Below are positions 1 through 7,874 of a DNA stretch of 64,000 nt, one piece after another. This DNA is from Halomonas sp. 7T. GTDB lineage: Bacteria; Pseudomonadota; Gammaproteobacteria; Pseudomonadales; Halomonadaceae. Numbering within the stretch: the first letter of the stretch is position 1; every line of letters starts with the position of its first letter. The notes under the pieces are model-generated. The model searched no databases. It saw only the letters and a list, made by a program, of their open reading frames with translations, and was not told the origin of the DNA. Both the position numbers and the translations under genes were made by a program. The DNA is taken from NCBI RefSeq assembly GCF_025643255.1, contig NZ_CP087112.1, positions 558,001 through 622,000 on the forward strand, in the 5' to 3' direction.

Positions 1-165
1 GGCCGGGTATCTCAAAAGAAACGAAGCTTCAGTTTAGGAGCCGAGACCCGGTTACGTCCAACGGCGATTGCAGGGCACGGCCGTTGATGAGACGCGTAGA
101 GCAGTCGCCAAGGCCGCCCAGGCTCAGTATCATCACCTGCTCATTCATTATAGAAGCCACTGCTT

Positions 166-501
166 ATGTCTTGCCCGCCATGCCCCCGCTGCCAGTCCGA
201 ATTCGTTTACCAGGATCAACGCCTGTTCATCTGCCCCGAATGCGCCCACGAATGGAACCCTGAAGAAGCCGCCGCCGAAGAGGCCGTGAACGTGGCAGAT
301 GCCAACGGCTCCACGCTGGCCGAAGGCGACAAGGTCACGCTGATCAAAGACCTCAAGGTCAAAGGCAGCTCCCAAGTGCTCAAGATCGGCACCAAAGCCG
401 TCATCAAACGGCTAAAAGAGGGCAAAGACCACCAGCTAGACTGCAAAGTAGACGGCGCAGGCGACATGATGGTGACTGCGCAGTTCGTGAAAAAGGCTTG
501 A
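166..501 (+). CDS. yjdM: PhnA/YjdM-like zinc-ribbon protein
   Basis: This 111-residue protein is a member of the PhnA (YjdM) family. The N-terminus carries two CxxC pairs (CPRC near residue 7 and CPEC near residue 25) that form a zinc ribbon, followed by AHEWN. The C-terminal half has the family signature [15 protein letters not shown] and the ending [20 protein letters not shown]. The length equals that of the E. coli protein. Despite the historical name, the family is not a proven phosphonate enzyme, so no reaction is assigned. The ATG at 166 places the CxxC motif at the expected distance from the N-terminus; no good ribosome-binding site is visible. It stands alone, upstream of a toxin-antitoxin operon. 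The 165 bases before it show no gene that can be supported. Confidence 0.9.
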   Translation: MSCPPCPRCQSEFVYQDQRLFICPECAHEWNPEEAAAEEAVNVADANGSTLAEGDKVTLIKDLKVKGSSQVLKIGTKAVIKRLKEGKDHQLDCKVDGAGDMMVTAQFVKKA

Positions 502-524
502 AGCAATCGTTCTGTCTTATTAGC

Positions 525-571
525 TGTACAGGTTTGCTAGCAACGGCTAGACTTGTACCCTAAATAGTACA
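525..571 (+). promoter_or_regulatory. Putative YefM-YoeB operator (TGTACA-type repeats)
   Basis: A perfect TGTACA lies at 525-530. A second pair of half-sites, TGTAC at 554-558 and GTACA at 567-571, forms an inverted repeat 13-30 bases before the yefM start. The E. coli YefM-YoeB complex is known to bind palindromes with a TGTACA core, so autoregulation by this site is the natural reading. A further small inverted repeat, CTAGC/GCTAG, lies at 537-550. Confidence 0.55.
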
Positions 572-583
572 TGTGAGGCGTGT

Positions 584-838
584 ATGAAAATCGTGTCTTT
601 TACAGAAGCGAGGAATGGCTTGAAAGCTGTGCTGGATGGCGTCGTTAATGATGCGGATACCACCGTGATCACGCGCAGGGATGCTGAAGATGCCGTGGTG
701 ATGTCGCTGGATTATTACAATAGCCTAATGGAAACAGTGCACCTGCTTCGTTCGCCTAATAATGCTGAACACCTTAACCGCTCAATAGCGCAATATCGTG
801 CTGGCCAAACAAGCGCACGCGAGTTAATGGATGAGTAG
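584..838 (+). CDS. yefM: YefM-type antitoxin (Phd/YefM family)
   Basis: This 84-residue protein is the antitoxin of a type II toxin-antitoxin pair. The N-terminal part (KIVSFTEARNGLKAVLDGV) is the Phd/YefM DNA-binding fold. The segment VVMSLDYYNSLMETVHLLRS is the conserved YefM core, and the polar C-terminal tail is the usual toxin-binding part. It overlaps the downstream toxin gene by 8 bases, as is normal for translationally coupled pairs. In known systems YefM neutralises YoeB and, with it, represses its own promoter; TGTACA-like half-sites upstream of the start support this here. Start at 584 follows a GAGG-like ribosome-binding sequence. Confidence 0.93.
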   Translation: MKIVSFTEARNGLKAVLDGVVNDADTTVITRRDAEDAVVMSLDYYNSLMETVHLLRSPNNAEHLNRSIAQYRAGQTSARELMDE

Positions 839-1097
839 TCAGCGACTGTTGTGTTGGACAGATGAATCTTGGAACGACTACGTCTACTGGCAAGCGCAGG
901 ATAAGAAAACCCTTAAGCGCATTAATAAGCTGATAAACGATGTAAAGCGCTCCCCCTTTGAGGGAATCGGCAAGCCAGAGCCCTTAAAAGAAAACCTAGC
1001 GGGCTTTTGGTCTCGACGTATAGACGATACTCATCGGCTTGTTTATGCAGTCGATCACCACGCGATCACTGTCATTTCTTGCCGCTATCACTATTAG
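831..1097 (+). CDS. yoeB: YoeB-type mRNA interferase toxin
   Basis: This 88-residue protein is a YoeB/Txe toxin, a ribosome-dependent mRNA interferase of the RelE fold. Recognisable blocks are the N-terminal CWTDESWNDYVYWQ, the central LINDVKRSPFEGIGKPEPLK, and the C-terminal SRRIDDTHRLVYAVD followed by ISCRYHY. The last holds the catalytic His-Tyr end known from E. coli YoeB (HYH region). Length matches the family (84-88 residues). It sits directly behind yefM with an 8-base overlap, so the two form one operon. No truncation or frameshift is seen, so the pair is probably functional. Confidence 0.93.
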   Translation: MSSQRLLCWTDESWNDYVYWQAQDKKTLKRINKLINDVKRSPFEGIGKPEPLKENLAGFWSRRIDDTHRLVYAVDHHAITVISCRYHY

Positions 1098-1189
1098 CCC
1101 GCAACTGAATCGCCCCTGAGAGTGAGCCAGCAGTGGGAGGTGGCTTTAGCCCGCGACTGTGCCTGCACCCAGCCAGCTAAGTGGAAAAA

Positions 1190-1984
1190 ATGACAGCTAC
1201 CACACCAGCTCCCATCACCACTGCACTGGCCCAACTGCCCGTCAGCAAAGCAGCGGTAGACGACAACCTACAAACCCACTTGGCCTACATAGAACGCGCC
1301 GCCGCGCTGGGGGCCAACGTGGTGGCCTTTCCCGAACTCTCGCTCACCGGCTACGAGCTGGCGCTACTCGGCCAACTGGCCATGCCCCGCGACGATGCCA
1401 CCTTTGCCGCCCTCACCGCCGCTGCCGTCGCCAATAACACGGTGGTAATGGCAGGCTGCCCACTGCACAACCCCCACGGCAAACCCCACATCGCAGCGGT
1501 GATCTGCTACCCCAACGGTGAACATACCTTCTACTTAAAACAGCACCTTCACGAAGGGGAGGAGGTTTACTGTGCCCCCGGCCATGAAAGTGGCCTGATC
1601 AACGTGAACGGCACACGCATCGCCCTGGCCGTATGCGCCGACTTCACCCAGCCAAGCCACGCCGCTACCGCCGCCAAACAACAGGCGGATGTATATCTTG
1701 CCAGCGCGCTCATCTCCCTAGGCGGCTATGCAAAAGATGCCGAGCTGCTCGCCACCATCGCAAAACGCCACCAACTGCCGGTACTGCTCGCCAACCACAT
1801 TTTCACCACGGGCGGCTGGCAAACCTGTGGCAATAGCGGCGGCTGGAATACAGCAGGGGAGCTAACCGTGAAAGCCAACGGCACCCAGCCCAGCTTAGTG
1901 CTGTGCCACATTAATCACGGTGTATTAAGCGGTAGCGTAGAAGTGATGACTCACCTACCTTCCAAAGCATTCATTACCGACTAA
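1190..1984 (+). CDS. Carbon-nitrogen hydrolase (nitrilase family)
   Basis: This protein of about 264 residues belongs to the nitrilase/amidase superfamily. The catalytic triad can be read off: Glu in VAFPELSLTGYEL, Lys in YLKQHLHEGEE, and Cys in LAVCADF. Such enzymes hydrolyse amides or nitriles of small molecules; the substrate cannot be told from sequence. The ATG at 1190 is chosen over a GTG three codons upstream; neither has a clear ribosome-binding site. The Cys motif is followed by TQ rather than the common FPE. The gene is flanked by the YoeB toxin and a DUF427 gene and has no evident operon partner. Confidence 0.85.
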   Translation: MTATTPAPITTALAQLPVSKAAVDDNLQTHLAYIERAAALGANVVAFPELSLTGYELALLGQLAMPRDDATFAALTAAAVANNTVVMAGCPLHNPHGKPHIAAVICYPNGEHTFYLKQHLHEGEEVYCAPGHESGLINVNGTRIALAVCADFTQPSHAATAAKQQADVYLASALISLGGYAKDAELLATIAKRHQLPVLLANHIFTTGGWQTCGNSGGWNTAGELTVKANGTQPSLVLCHINHGVLSGSVEVMTHLPSKAFITD

Positions 1985-2068
1985 AAGTTAAGCTCCCAAG
2001 GTAGGCTTAACTTATGTTTGCTGCTAGTCTCAAAGTATTAGAGCGAACAACGCCGCAGGGAATTTACG

Positions 2069-2353
2069 ATGCAGAATGCCCGCATAACGCTTCACCCTAC
2101 CAACAAACGCATGCAAGTGCGGGTGGATGGTGTTCTGCTAGCCGACTCTAGCAATACGCTTGAACTCCGCGAACACGGCTACCCGCCACGCCACTACTTC
2201 CCATGTGAAGACATGCGGATGGACTTACTCACTGTTTCAGAAAAGACCACTTATTGCCCGTTTAAAGGGCATACGGTGTACTTTTCGCTGGGTGAACGGC
2301 GGGATATTGCTTGGAGTTATGAGGAGCCGGTTGAGCTGTCGCGGGTAGGGTGA
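2069..2353 (+). CDS. DUF427 family protein
   Basis: This 94-residue protein matches the DUF427 family: an all-beta domain with the typical start RITLHPTNKRMQVRVDG, the conserved block ADSSNTLELREHGYPPRHYFP, and the motif TYCPFKGHTVYFSLG followed by IAWSYEEP. The biochemical role of the family is not established. The gene appears complete. It is the last backbone-like gene before the AT-rich island; a diverged repeat and a cassette core site begin within 35-240 bases of its stop codon, so the insertion boundary lies just downstream. Confidence 0.88.
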   Translation: MQNARITLHPTNKRMQVRVDGVLLADSSNTLELREHGYPPRHYFPCEDMRMDLLTVSEKTTYCPFKGHTVYFSLGERRDIAWSYEEPVELSRVG

Positions 2354-2385
2354 CTTTTTATGAAGAAACGTGCGAATGACTTTTT

Positions 2386-2594
2386 CGACCCAAAGCAGCC
2401 CTTCCGACGAAATTGGCATGCTGATTTGGCCGTGTTATGCAGCCGGCACTATAATCCATGTCATTCAGCCTATTTATATTTAATTAATTTTGATTTCAAC
2501 GAGTTAGTTCGTGAATAAAGGGCTGTATACCCTGAATGAACGCGCCGTCGGGTTCATTCAGGTTATGTAGTGGGGTGTGTATTCACTGTTAGGC
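2386..2594 (+). repeat. 209-bp island repeat, copy A
   Basis: This non-coding stretch is paired with an equally long relative at 7653-7861; roughly three quarters of positions agree by eye. It contains a hairpin with arms CCTGAATGAAC (2531-2541) and GTTCATTCAGG (2552-2562). It ends with CACTGTTAGGC, whose GTTAGGC (2588-2594) fits the integron core-site consensus GTTRRRY. The stem differs from copy B by a compensating base-pair change. It may be an attachment-site relative, a leader carried with cassettes, or the end of a mobile element; the sequence does not settle which. Confidence 0.75.
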
Positions 2595-2628
2595 AATTCG
2601 TAGCTCGCCACGGGCAAGTGATTTAAAT

Positions 2629-3513
2629 ATGAATTATTCCAATGAAGTTGATGTGAGAATCGGAACATGCGCGCTCTGCGATCAAGAGGAAGCCAAGTTA
2701 AAGGAATCGCACAGCATTCCTAAGTTTGTTTACCAATGGATCAAAGAAACAAGTCCAACGCCTTATTTGCGAAGCAGTGATAATGTGAATAAGCGTGAAC
2801 AGGATGGGCCTAAAGAATATCTTTTGTGCGAAAAGTGTGAAGGCAATCTTTCGCTAATGGAGGATGAGTTCGCTGAGAAAGCATTCAAAAAAATTGCGAA
2901 CTACCGGGGGCAGGCGCCAGAAATTTTAGTCACAGAACCAATGCGCGTATGCGTCCTATCGATATTTTGGAGAACTCTGCTAACGTCACTGAGCCGAGAA
3001 AACAATCGCACCGATGAAGACAAGAAGGTAATGAACGAGTTTTTGGCATCCGCCAAGCATCAAATTAATAAGAATGTTGCCACAACACCTATCTTTTGGG
3101 CACCGATTTATGGTGACCCTCCGTTCTATGATTTGCCTCTATCTATGACCTATCAACTGGATAGAATGGTTGGCGCACCCGACATACGTTTTTTTGATGA
3201 CCCGCATCGATATTTTGCAGTATTTAAGCTGCCATTTATTTTTTTCTTTATTTTTAGCGAAGGGTGGTCGGATGACAAGGATGACAAAAACAAGTTCGCA
3301 GGCGCCGTTAGTCTGAGTGACATTAAAGTAATTCCGGACTTTCTTCGGGACTATATTAAATTTCTGAACGATCAGTTTGAAGCGTCGAAGCTGGCCATGA
3401 GTAGTTACAATTTAGTGAAAATTGAACAGGAAATTTCTGAAAGTGAAAGAACTACTGGCGCTCACAAATCTCTCGCAAGATCGCAGCGACCCAATAAATC
3501 TGGATATGCCTAA
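2629..3513 (+). CDS. Zinc-cluster (HNH-like) protein of unknown function
   Basis: I do not recognise this 294-residue protein as a named family. Near the N-terminus there is a CxxC (C14, C17), then SHSIPK (His28), and a second CxxC (C67, C70, LLCEKC). This spacing resembles treble-clef zinc folds of HNH-type nucleases, but a complete HNH motif cannot be shown. The rest is mixed alpha/beta with a hydrophobic run FKLPFIFFFIFSEGW near residue 205 that is too short and polar-flanked to call a membrane anchor. Its stop codon lies inside the R'' box of an attC-like site, as in integron cassettes. It precedes a Gabija-like operon, so a role in phage defence is plausible but unproven. Confidence 0.65.
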   Translation: MNYSNEVDVRIGTCALCDQEEAKLKESHSIPKFVYQWIKETSPTPYLRSSDNVNKREQDGPKEYLLCEKCEGNLSLMEDEFAEKAFKKIANYRGQAPEILVTEPMRVCVLSIFWRTLLTSLSRENNRTDEDKKVMNEFLASAKHQINKNVATTPIFWAPIYGDPPFYDLPLSMTYQLDRMVGAPDIRFFDDPHRYFAVFKLPFIFFFIFSEGWSDDKDDKNKFAGAVSLSDIKVIPDFLRDYIKFLNDQFEASKLAMSSYNLVKIEQEISESERTTGAHKSLARSQRPNKSGYA

Positions 3514-3584
3514 CCCCAGCGCTCAACCCTGTTCGCTTCGCTCTCTGGACGCTGCGTGATAAAGCCGCGCAGCGCCGGTTAGCT
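3508..3584 (+). other. Probable attC recombination site (cassette 1)
   Basis: R'' GCCTAAC (3508-3514, exact RYYYAAC) overlaps the stop codon of the preceding gene. It is followed by CCCAGCGCTCAAC, a form familiar from attC sites of pseudomonads and xanthomonads. The right end is GTTAGCT (3578-3584), one mismatch from GTTRRRY. GCGCT (3519-3523) can pair with AGCGC (3571-3575). The length of 77 bases is in the normal attC range. The inner pairing is less regular than at 8787-8841, so this is less certain. Confidence 0.5.
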
Positions 3585-3672
3585 CTACGATATGTCGATA
3601 GCGAAGTGCAACGAAGATATTGATTTTAATTGTTGACAGGTTTGTCTATTTGCATATTAGCAAGGAGGAAGA

Positions 3673-5679
3673 ATGAAAATAAAAAGTGCCCGCATCAAAA
3701 ATTATCGCTTGTTGAAAGACGTATGTCTGAGCCTAGATGACAGAACGACACTGATTGTTGGGCGAAACAATTCTGGTAAAACTTCGTTTGCTGAAATATT
3801 CCGGAGCTTCCTAAGTTCAACGGGGCCGAAGGTTCGTTATGAGGACTTTAATCAGTCTTGTTTAGCAGAGTTTGAAAAAGCCTTAGAGGCTTTCAAAAAA
3901 GGTAAAGAAGAAGAAGTCATTCGTCTCTTGATGCCAGCGATTGAGCTACAGCTACTTATCCACTATAAAGACGATGAGAACGATTTTGGAGTCTTGGGTG
4001 ACTTTATTATTGATCTCGACGATGCATTGTTTGAAACCTATATATTGGTTTCTTACCAGTTAAAAGACGGAAAGATTAAGGATTTCTTTCAGGCACTGGA
4101 TGCAGCTAATCGCAAAAAATATTTTGCTGATCTTAAAGTTTTGATCAACCAGCATTACGAGCCCGCGATCTATGCGATCGAACCGACCAATTTGAATAAT
4201 AAGGTCAGGCTCGAATTCTCTTCCTTCAAACGGTTGATATTGTCAGGATTAATTAATGCTCAGCGCGGCCTCGATGATGAAACTCACAATGAGCGCGATG
4301 TGCTGGGGAAGTCACTAGGAAACATTTTTAAAAGTGCAAACAGTGCCGGTGCGCCTGAAGCATTTAAAGCCAAGTCCGATGAAGTCAATACAGTAGTAGA
4401 AGCACTCCAAGAGAAAGTCGATACGGACTTTCAGGAGAAAGTAAAAGCGCTTTTGCCAACGCTTAACATCTTTGGGTATCCCGGTCTGCAAGATCCAAAT
4501 TTGAGTGCTGCTACTGAGCTAAATGTAACGTCATTGTTGGAGAGCAATACTAGGGTATTCTATGCAGGCGATGATCATTTTACTCTGCCAGAAACCTACA
4601 ATGGCTTGGGTATTCGTAATTTGATTTTTATTCTCTTTCGAATCTATGAGTACTTTAGAGAGTTCCAGTCACAGCCTACCCCACCGAAAGGCCATTTAAT
4701 TTTTATCGAAGAGCCCGAAGCCCATCTGCATCCGCAAATGCAGGAAGTTTTCATTCGTCAGCTTGAGGAAATAGTCAGTGAGTTCCAAAAGCAGCTTAAT
4801 GATGGGAATATTTGGCCAGTGCAGTTTGTGGTCAGTACGCATTCCTCACATATAGCCAACGAAGCAGATTTTAGCAAAGTCCGTTATTTTTTATCCAAGG
4901 GGAGAAAGGGAACCAAGGTGAAAGACCTGGGCGAAGCATTTGGCAGCGATGAGGTGAAGGAAGACAAAGAATTTTTGCATAAGTATTTAACCCTGACCAA
5001 GAGCGACCTCTATTTTGCAGATAGAGCAATTCTTATCGAAGGGGCCACTGAAAGAATTCTACTGCCTGAGATGATTAAAAAAGTGGATGAGACGCGGCAG
5101 TGTGGTTTACGCAGAAAGTATATGTCTGTAGTCGAGGTTGGTGGAGCCTATGCTCATCATTTTTATAAGTTCATCGACTTTCTTGAGCTACAGACCCTGT
5201 TCATTACTGATTTGGATTCGGTAAAGAAAACCGAAGGTGGGAAGAAGGCAACATATCCTGCTTCAATGGTAAGTGATGGTTCACATTCAAGTAACGTAGG
5301 CCTGTCTAAATGGTTTGGGATAGATGGGTATTCTGAATTGAAGGATATACGTTTAAAAGACGATAATACTAAAATTTCTGGATGTCGTCGATTAGCGTTT
5401 CAGGTGGATGAAGGTGAAAGTGGTCTGTGTGGCCGTAGCTTTGAGGATGCGTTTATTCTGGCGAATACAACCCTTTTTGAATTAAAGGATAAAAAGGGTG
5501 TGGAGCTGGAAAATTCTGTTTTTGCACTGTCTAAAAAAATTGGAAGTAAAAGTAAAGCTAACTTTGCTATTAAATATGCTATTGAAACAACAGATTGGTG
5601 TGTTCCTGAGTATATTTTAGAAGGGCTCGAATGGCTGGCTAAAGACGTTGCGTTTAATGCTGAGGAGGTTCAGCCATGA
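3673..5679 (+). CDS. gajA: Gabija-like GajA: OLD-family ATPase with TOPRIM nuclease
   Basis: This 668-residue protein has an N-terminal ABC/SMC-type ATPase: Walker A GRNNSGKTS at residues 30-38 and the Walker B/signature region FIEEPEAHLHP near residue 345. The C-terminal part is a TOPRIM nuclease: ILIEGATERILLPE near 453 supplies the conserved Glu, and ITDLDS near 513 the DxD motif. This is the layout of OLD-family nucleases. The neighbouring UvrD-type helicase, overlapping by 4 bases, places the pair in OLD class 2, the Gabija phage-defence system. The protein is longer than the characterised GajA (about 580 residues). An AGGAGG ribosome-binding site lies just before the ATG at 3673. The gene is AT-rich compared with recBCD nearby, consistent with transfer. 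Confidence 0.75.
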   Translation: MKIKSARIKNYRLLKDVCLSLDDRTTLIVGRNNSGKTSFAEIFRSFLSSTGPKVRYEDFNQSCLAEFEKALEAFKKGKEEEVIRLLMPAIELQLLIHYKDDENDFGVLGDFIIDLDDALFETYILVSYQLKDGKIKDFFQALDAANRKKYFADLKVLINQHYEPAIYAIEPTNLNNKVRLEFSSFKRLILSGLINAQRGLDDETHNERDVLGKSLGNIFKSANSAGAPEAFKAKSDEVNTVVEALQEKVDTDFQEKVKALLPTLNIFGYPGLQDPNLSAATELNVTSLLESNTRVFYAGDDHFTLPETYNGLGIRNLIFILFRIYEYFREFQSQPTPPKGHLIFIEEPEAHLHPQMQEVFIRQLEEIVSEFQKQLNDGNIWPVQFVVSTHSSHIANEADFSKVRYFLSKGRKGTKVKDLGEAFGSDEVKEDKEFLHKYLTLTKSDLYFADRAILIEGATERILLPEMIKKVDETRQCGLRRKYMSVVEVGGAYAHHFYKFIDFLELQTLFITDLDSVKKTEGGKKATYPASMVSDGSHSSNVGLSKWFGIDGYSELKDIRLKDDNTKISGCRRLAFQVDEGESGLCGRSFEDAFILANTTLFELKDKKGVELENSVFALSKKIGSKSKANFAIKYAIETTDWCVPEYILEGLEWLAKDVAFNAEEVQP

Positions 5680-7442
5680 CCAACATAAACCCTGCCGAGC
5701 AGGCTTCTATAGAAGCGCTAGAGAAGCTAAGGAGCTGTATTGATAAAGGTCAGTGTTTTCGTTTAGAAGCAGGTGCTGGTGCAGGCAAAACCTATTCCTT
5801 GATCGAATCAATTAGGTATTTGATATCGAATCGCGCAGCTGATTTACTAGGTAGTCAGCAGCAGATAGCATGTATTACATACACAAACGTAGCAAAGGAT
5901 GAAATAAAGGATAGAACGGATCATCATCCAGTTATATTTGCCGATACAATTCATGCGTTCTGCTGGAGCATACTGCAACATTACCAGATTAAGCTTCGAG
6001 AACATCTTCCAGAACTTGGTGAAAAATGGAAAAATCGAATAGATGATTCGGTAGGTGTCACGAACCAGAAGGTTAAGTACGAGTTAGGGTTTCCCGCTGT
6101 CAATGAGCGCGAAATTACTTTGCATCATGATGACGTAGTCGGGTTGATGGCGCGCATGCTTATGTATCCAAAGTTTCAGAAGCGACTTAAAAGCAAGTTC
6201 CCTATTGTTTTAATCGATGAGTACCAGGATACCAATAGCAAGCTGGCTGATAGCATTGTCACTAATCTTATCGATAATGACTCCGGTGTAATGGTTGGCC
6301 TTTTCGGCGATCATTGGCAGAAAATCTACGGCGCTACAGCATGCGGCTTAATTTCGAGCGAAAAAGGAAAAATCGTAGAGATCGGAAAAAAAGCAAACTT
6401 CCGGTCGGATCGAAATATAGTTCAGTGTTTTAACAGAATGCGTCCAGATCTGCCTCAAGCAGAATCAGACCCTAACTCAAATGGAGTGATAAAAGTTTTC
6501 CACTCCAATAATTGGGTGGGTGCCAGGAGAGATGGTAAAGGCGGCGGCCACTGGAAGGGTGATCTTCCAGAATGCAATGTGAAGGAATATATTGAGAAAA
6601 CGAAAGAGTTGATGGTTGCAGATGAATGGGATATGTCTCCCAAGAAAACTAAAATCTTGTTTTTAACAAACAACCTTATAGCAAGTGAGCAAAACTTTAA
6701 GAATCTTACTGATTGCTTTCGATATACAGACGACTATCTCAAAAAAAATGACAAATATGTCCAGTTTTTTCTTGAGGTGATAGAGCCAACTGTATTCGCT
6801 TATGAAAAACAGCAATATGGTGGATTGTTGCAGATTAAAAAGAAAAACCATCCACCATTGAAGTGTCAGGCTGATAAAACAGAATGGTTAAATATTCTTG
6901 ATAGAATAATGCACGCAAGAAAAAATTCTAACGTTGGCGATATGCTAGACATTTTGATGGAAACCAAAGTGCTTAGAGTTTTATCAAAAATTGAAGAATC
7001 AGAAAATCGATATAAGCGTCTGATATTAAAGTCGATTGACGAGCTGGATGAGGATGAGGCGAAATTTGTGGAAAAGCTTAGAAAGTTGCGCTCCGTCGAT
7101 TATCTTGAGGTTGCTAACCTGGGTGAGTACATCGATGCAAAGACGCCTTTCTCGACGAAGCACGGCGTGAAAGGAGCGCAATTTGATAATGTTCTTGTCG
7201 TTTGTGGTCGCGGATGGAATCAGTACAACTGGAATCAGATGTTGGAGTGGATGGACGGTAGCTGTCCCGAAGACAAAAAGGATACGTTTGAGCGAAATCG
7301 AAACTTGTTCTACGTGAGCTGCTCGAGAGCTAAACACAATCTCACTTTGCTGTTTACGCAAGAGTTATCCGATAAGTCAATAACGGTACTTGATAGGATA
7401 TTTGGCAAAGATAATGTATTAGGTAGCCCACTTGATGCTTAG
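5676..7442 (+). CDS. gajB: Gabija-like GajB: UvrD/Rep-type helicase
   Basis: This 588-residue protein is a superfamily 1 helicase. Walker A is EAGAGAGKTY (residues 31-40), motif II is IDEYQDTNS near residue 180, the motif V region is KGAQFDNVLVV near 498, and motif VI is FYVSCSRAKHN near 546. The ATG overlaps the GajA stop codon (ATGA) and has a GAGGAGG ribosome-binding site inside the GajA gene, so the two are translationally coupled. In Gabija systems GajB is thought to sense or process nucleic acid and to activate the GajA nuclease. It is somewhat longer than the characterised GajB (about 490 residues). No frameshift is visible. Other OLD-helicase arrangements remain possible. Confidence 0.75.
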   Translation: MTNINPAEQASIEALEKLRSCIDKGQCFRLEAGAGAGKTYSLIESIRYLISNRAADLLGSQQQIACITYTNVAKDEIKDRTDHHPVIFADTIHAFCWSILQHYQIKLREHLPELGEKWKNRIDDSVGVTNQKVKYELGFPAVNEREITLHHDDVVGLMARMLMYPKFQKRLKSKFPIVLIDEYQDTNSKLADSIVTNLIDNDSGVMVGLFGDHWQKIYGATACGLISSEKGKIVEIGKKANFRSDRNIVQCFNRMRPDLPQAESDPNSNGVIKVFHSNNWVGARRDGKGGGHWKGDLPECNVKEYIEKTKELMVADEWDMSPKKTKILFLTNNLIASEQNFKNLTDCFRYTDDYLKKNDKYVQFFLEVIEPTVFAYEKQQYGGLLQIKKKNHPPLKCQADKTEWLNILDRIMHARKNSNVGDMLDILMETKVLRVLSKIEESENRYKRLILKSIDELDEDEAKFVEKLRKLRSVDYLEVANLGEYIDAKTPFSTKHGVKGAQFDNVLVVCGRGWNQYNWNQMLEWMDGSCPEDKKDTFERNRNLFYVSCSRAKHNLTLLFTQELSDKSITVLDRIFGKDNVLGSPLDA

Positions 7443-7652
7443 GCTCTGCTTGTATTTAATCAGTGTGATGAAAGGGTATAACAATAAGTGTCAGTCGTAA
7501 AATTTGTTCCTTGGCTCTTTTTATTCTGGCCGCTACGCTAGCAAAAACTGCCGCTTCTCTCAGCGTTATATTAGATTTCCTCAACATCCGCTCTTGGCCG
7601 GATGCAGAACTTCGGGTTACGCTGATGGAGATGGATCTGGAGCGGCAACTGA

Positions 7653-7861
7653 CGACCCAAAGCGGCCCTTCCGGCGAAAGCGGCATGCTGATTCAGATGT
7701 GTTATGCAGCCCGCGCGATAATCTATGTTATACTGCCTATCTATACTTAATATATATTAATTTCAATGTGATAGATCGTGAATTATTGGCTGTATAACCT
7801 CAATGAACGCGTCGGTGAGTTCATTGAGGTTATGTAGAAGAGAGTATAATCACTGTTAGGT
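7653..7861 (+). repeat. 209-bp island repeat, copy B
   Basis: This is the partner of the repeat at 2386-2594, of identical length. It contains a perfect 15-bp hairpin: arms ATAACCTCAATGAAC (7794-7808) and GTTCATTGAGGTTAT (7819-7833). It ends with CACTGTTAGGT; GTTAGGT (7855-7861) is an exact GTTRRRY core. The DUF6602 gene starts 13 bases later. The rest of the 7443-7874 gap holds no gene that can be supported: a TTG-initiated frame at 7511-7750 crosses the repeat and has no recognisable features. Confidence 0.75.
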
Positions 7862-7874
7862 TTAAAAGGTAGTT

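Noticed and set aside
7476..7571. Possible third attC between GTATAAC and GTTATAT
   Set aside because: R boxes can pair, but no L-box pairing is found between the two ends, so it is probably chance.
7511..7750. TTG-initiated 79-codon frame before copy B of the repeat
   Set aside because: It crosses into the non-coding repeat, has no match that I recognise and no ribosome-binding site.
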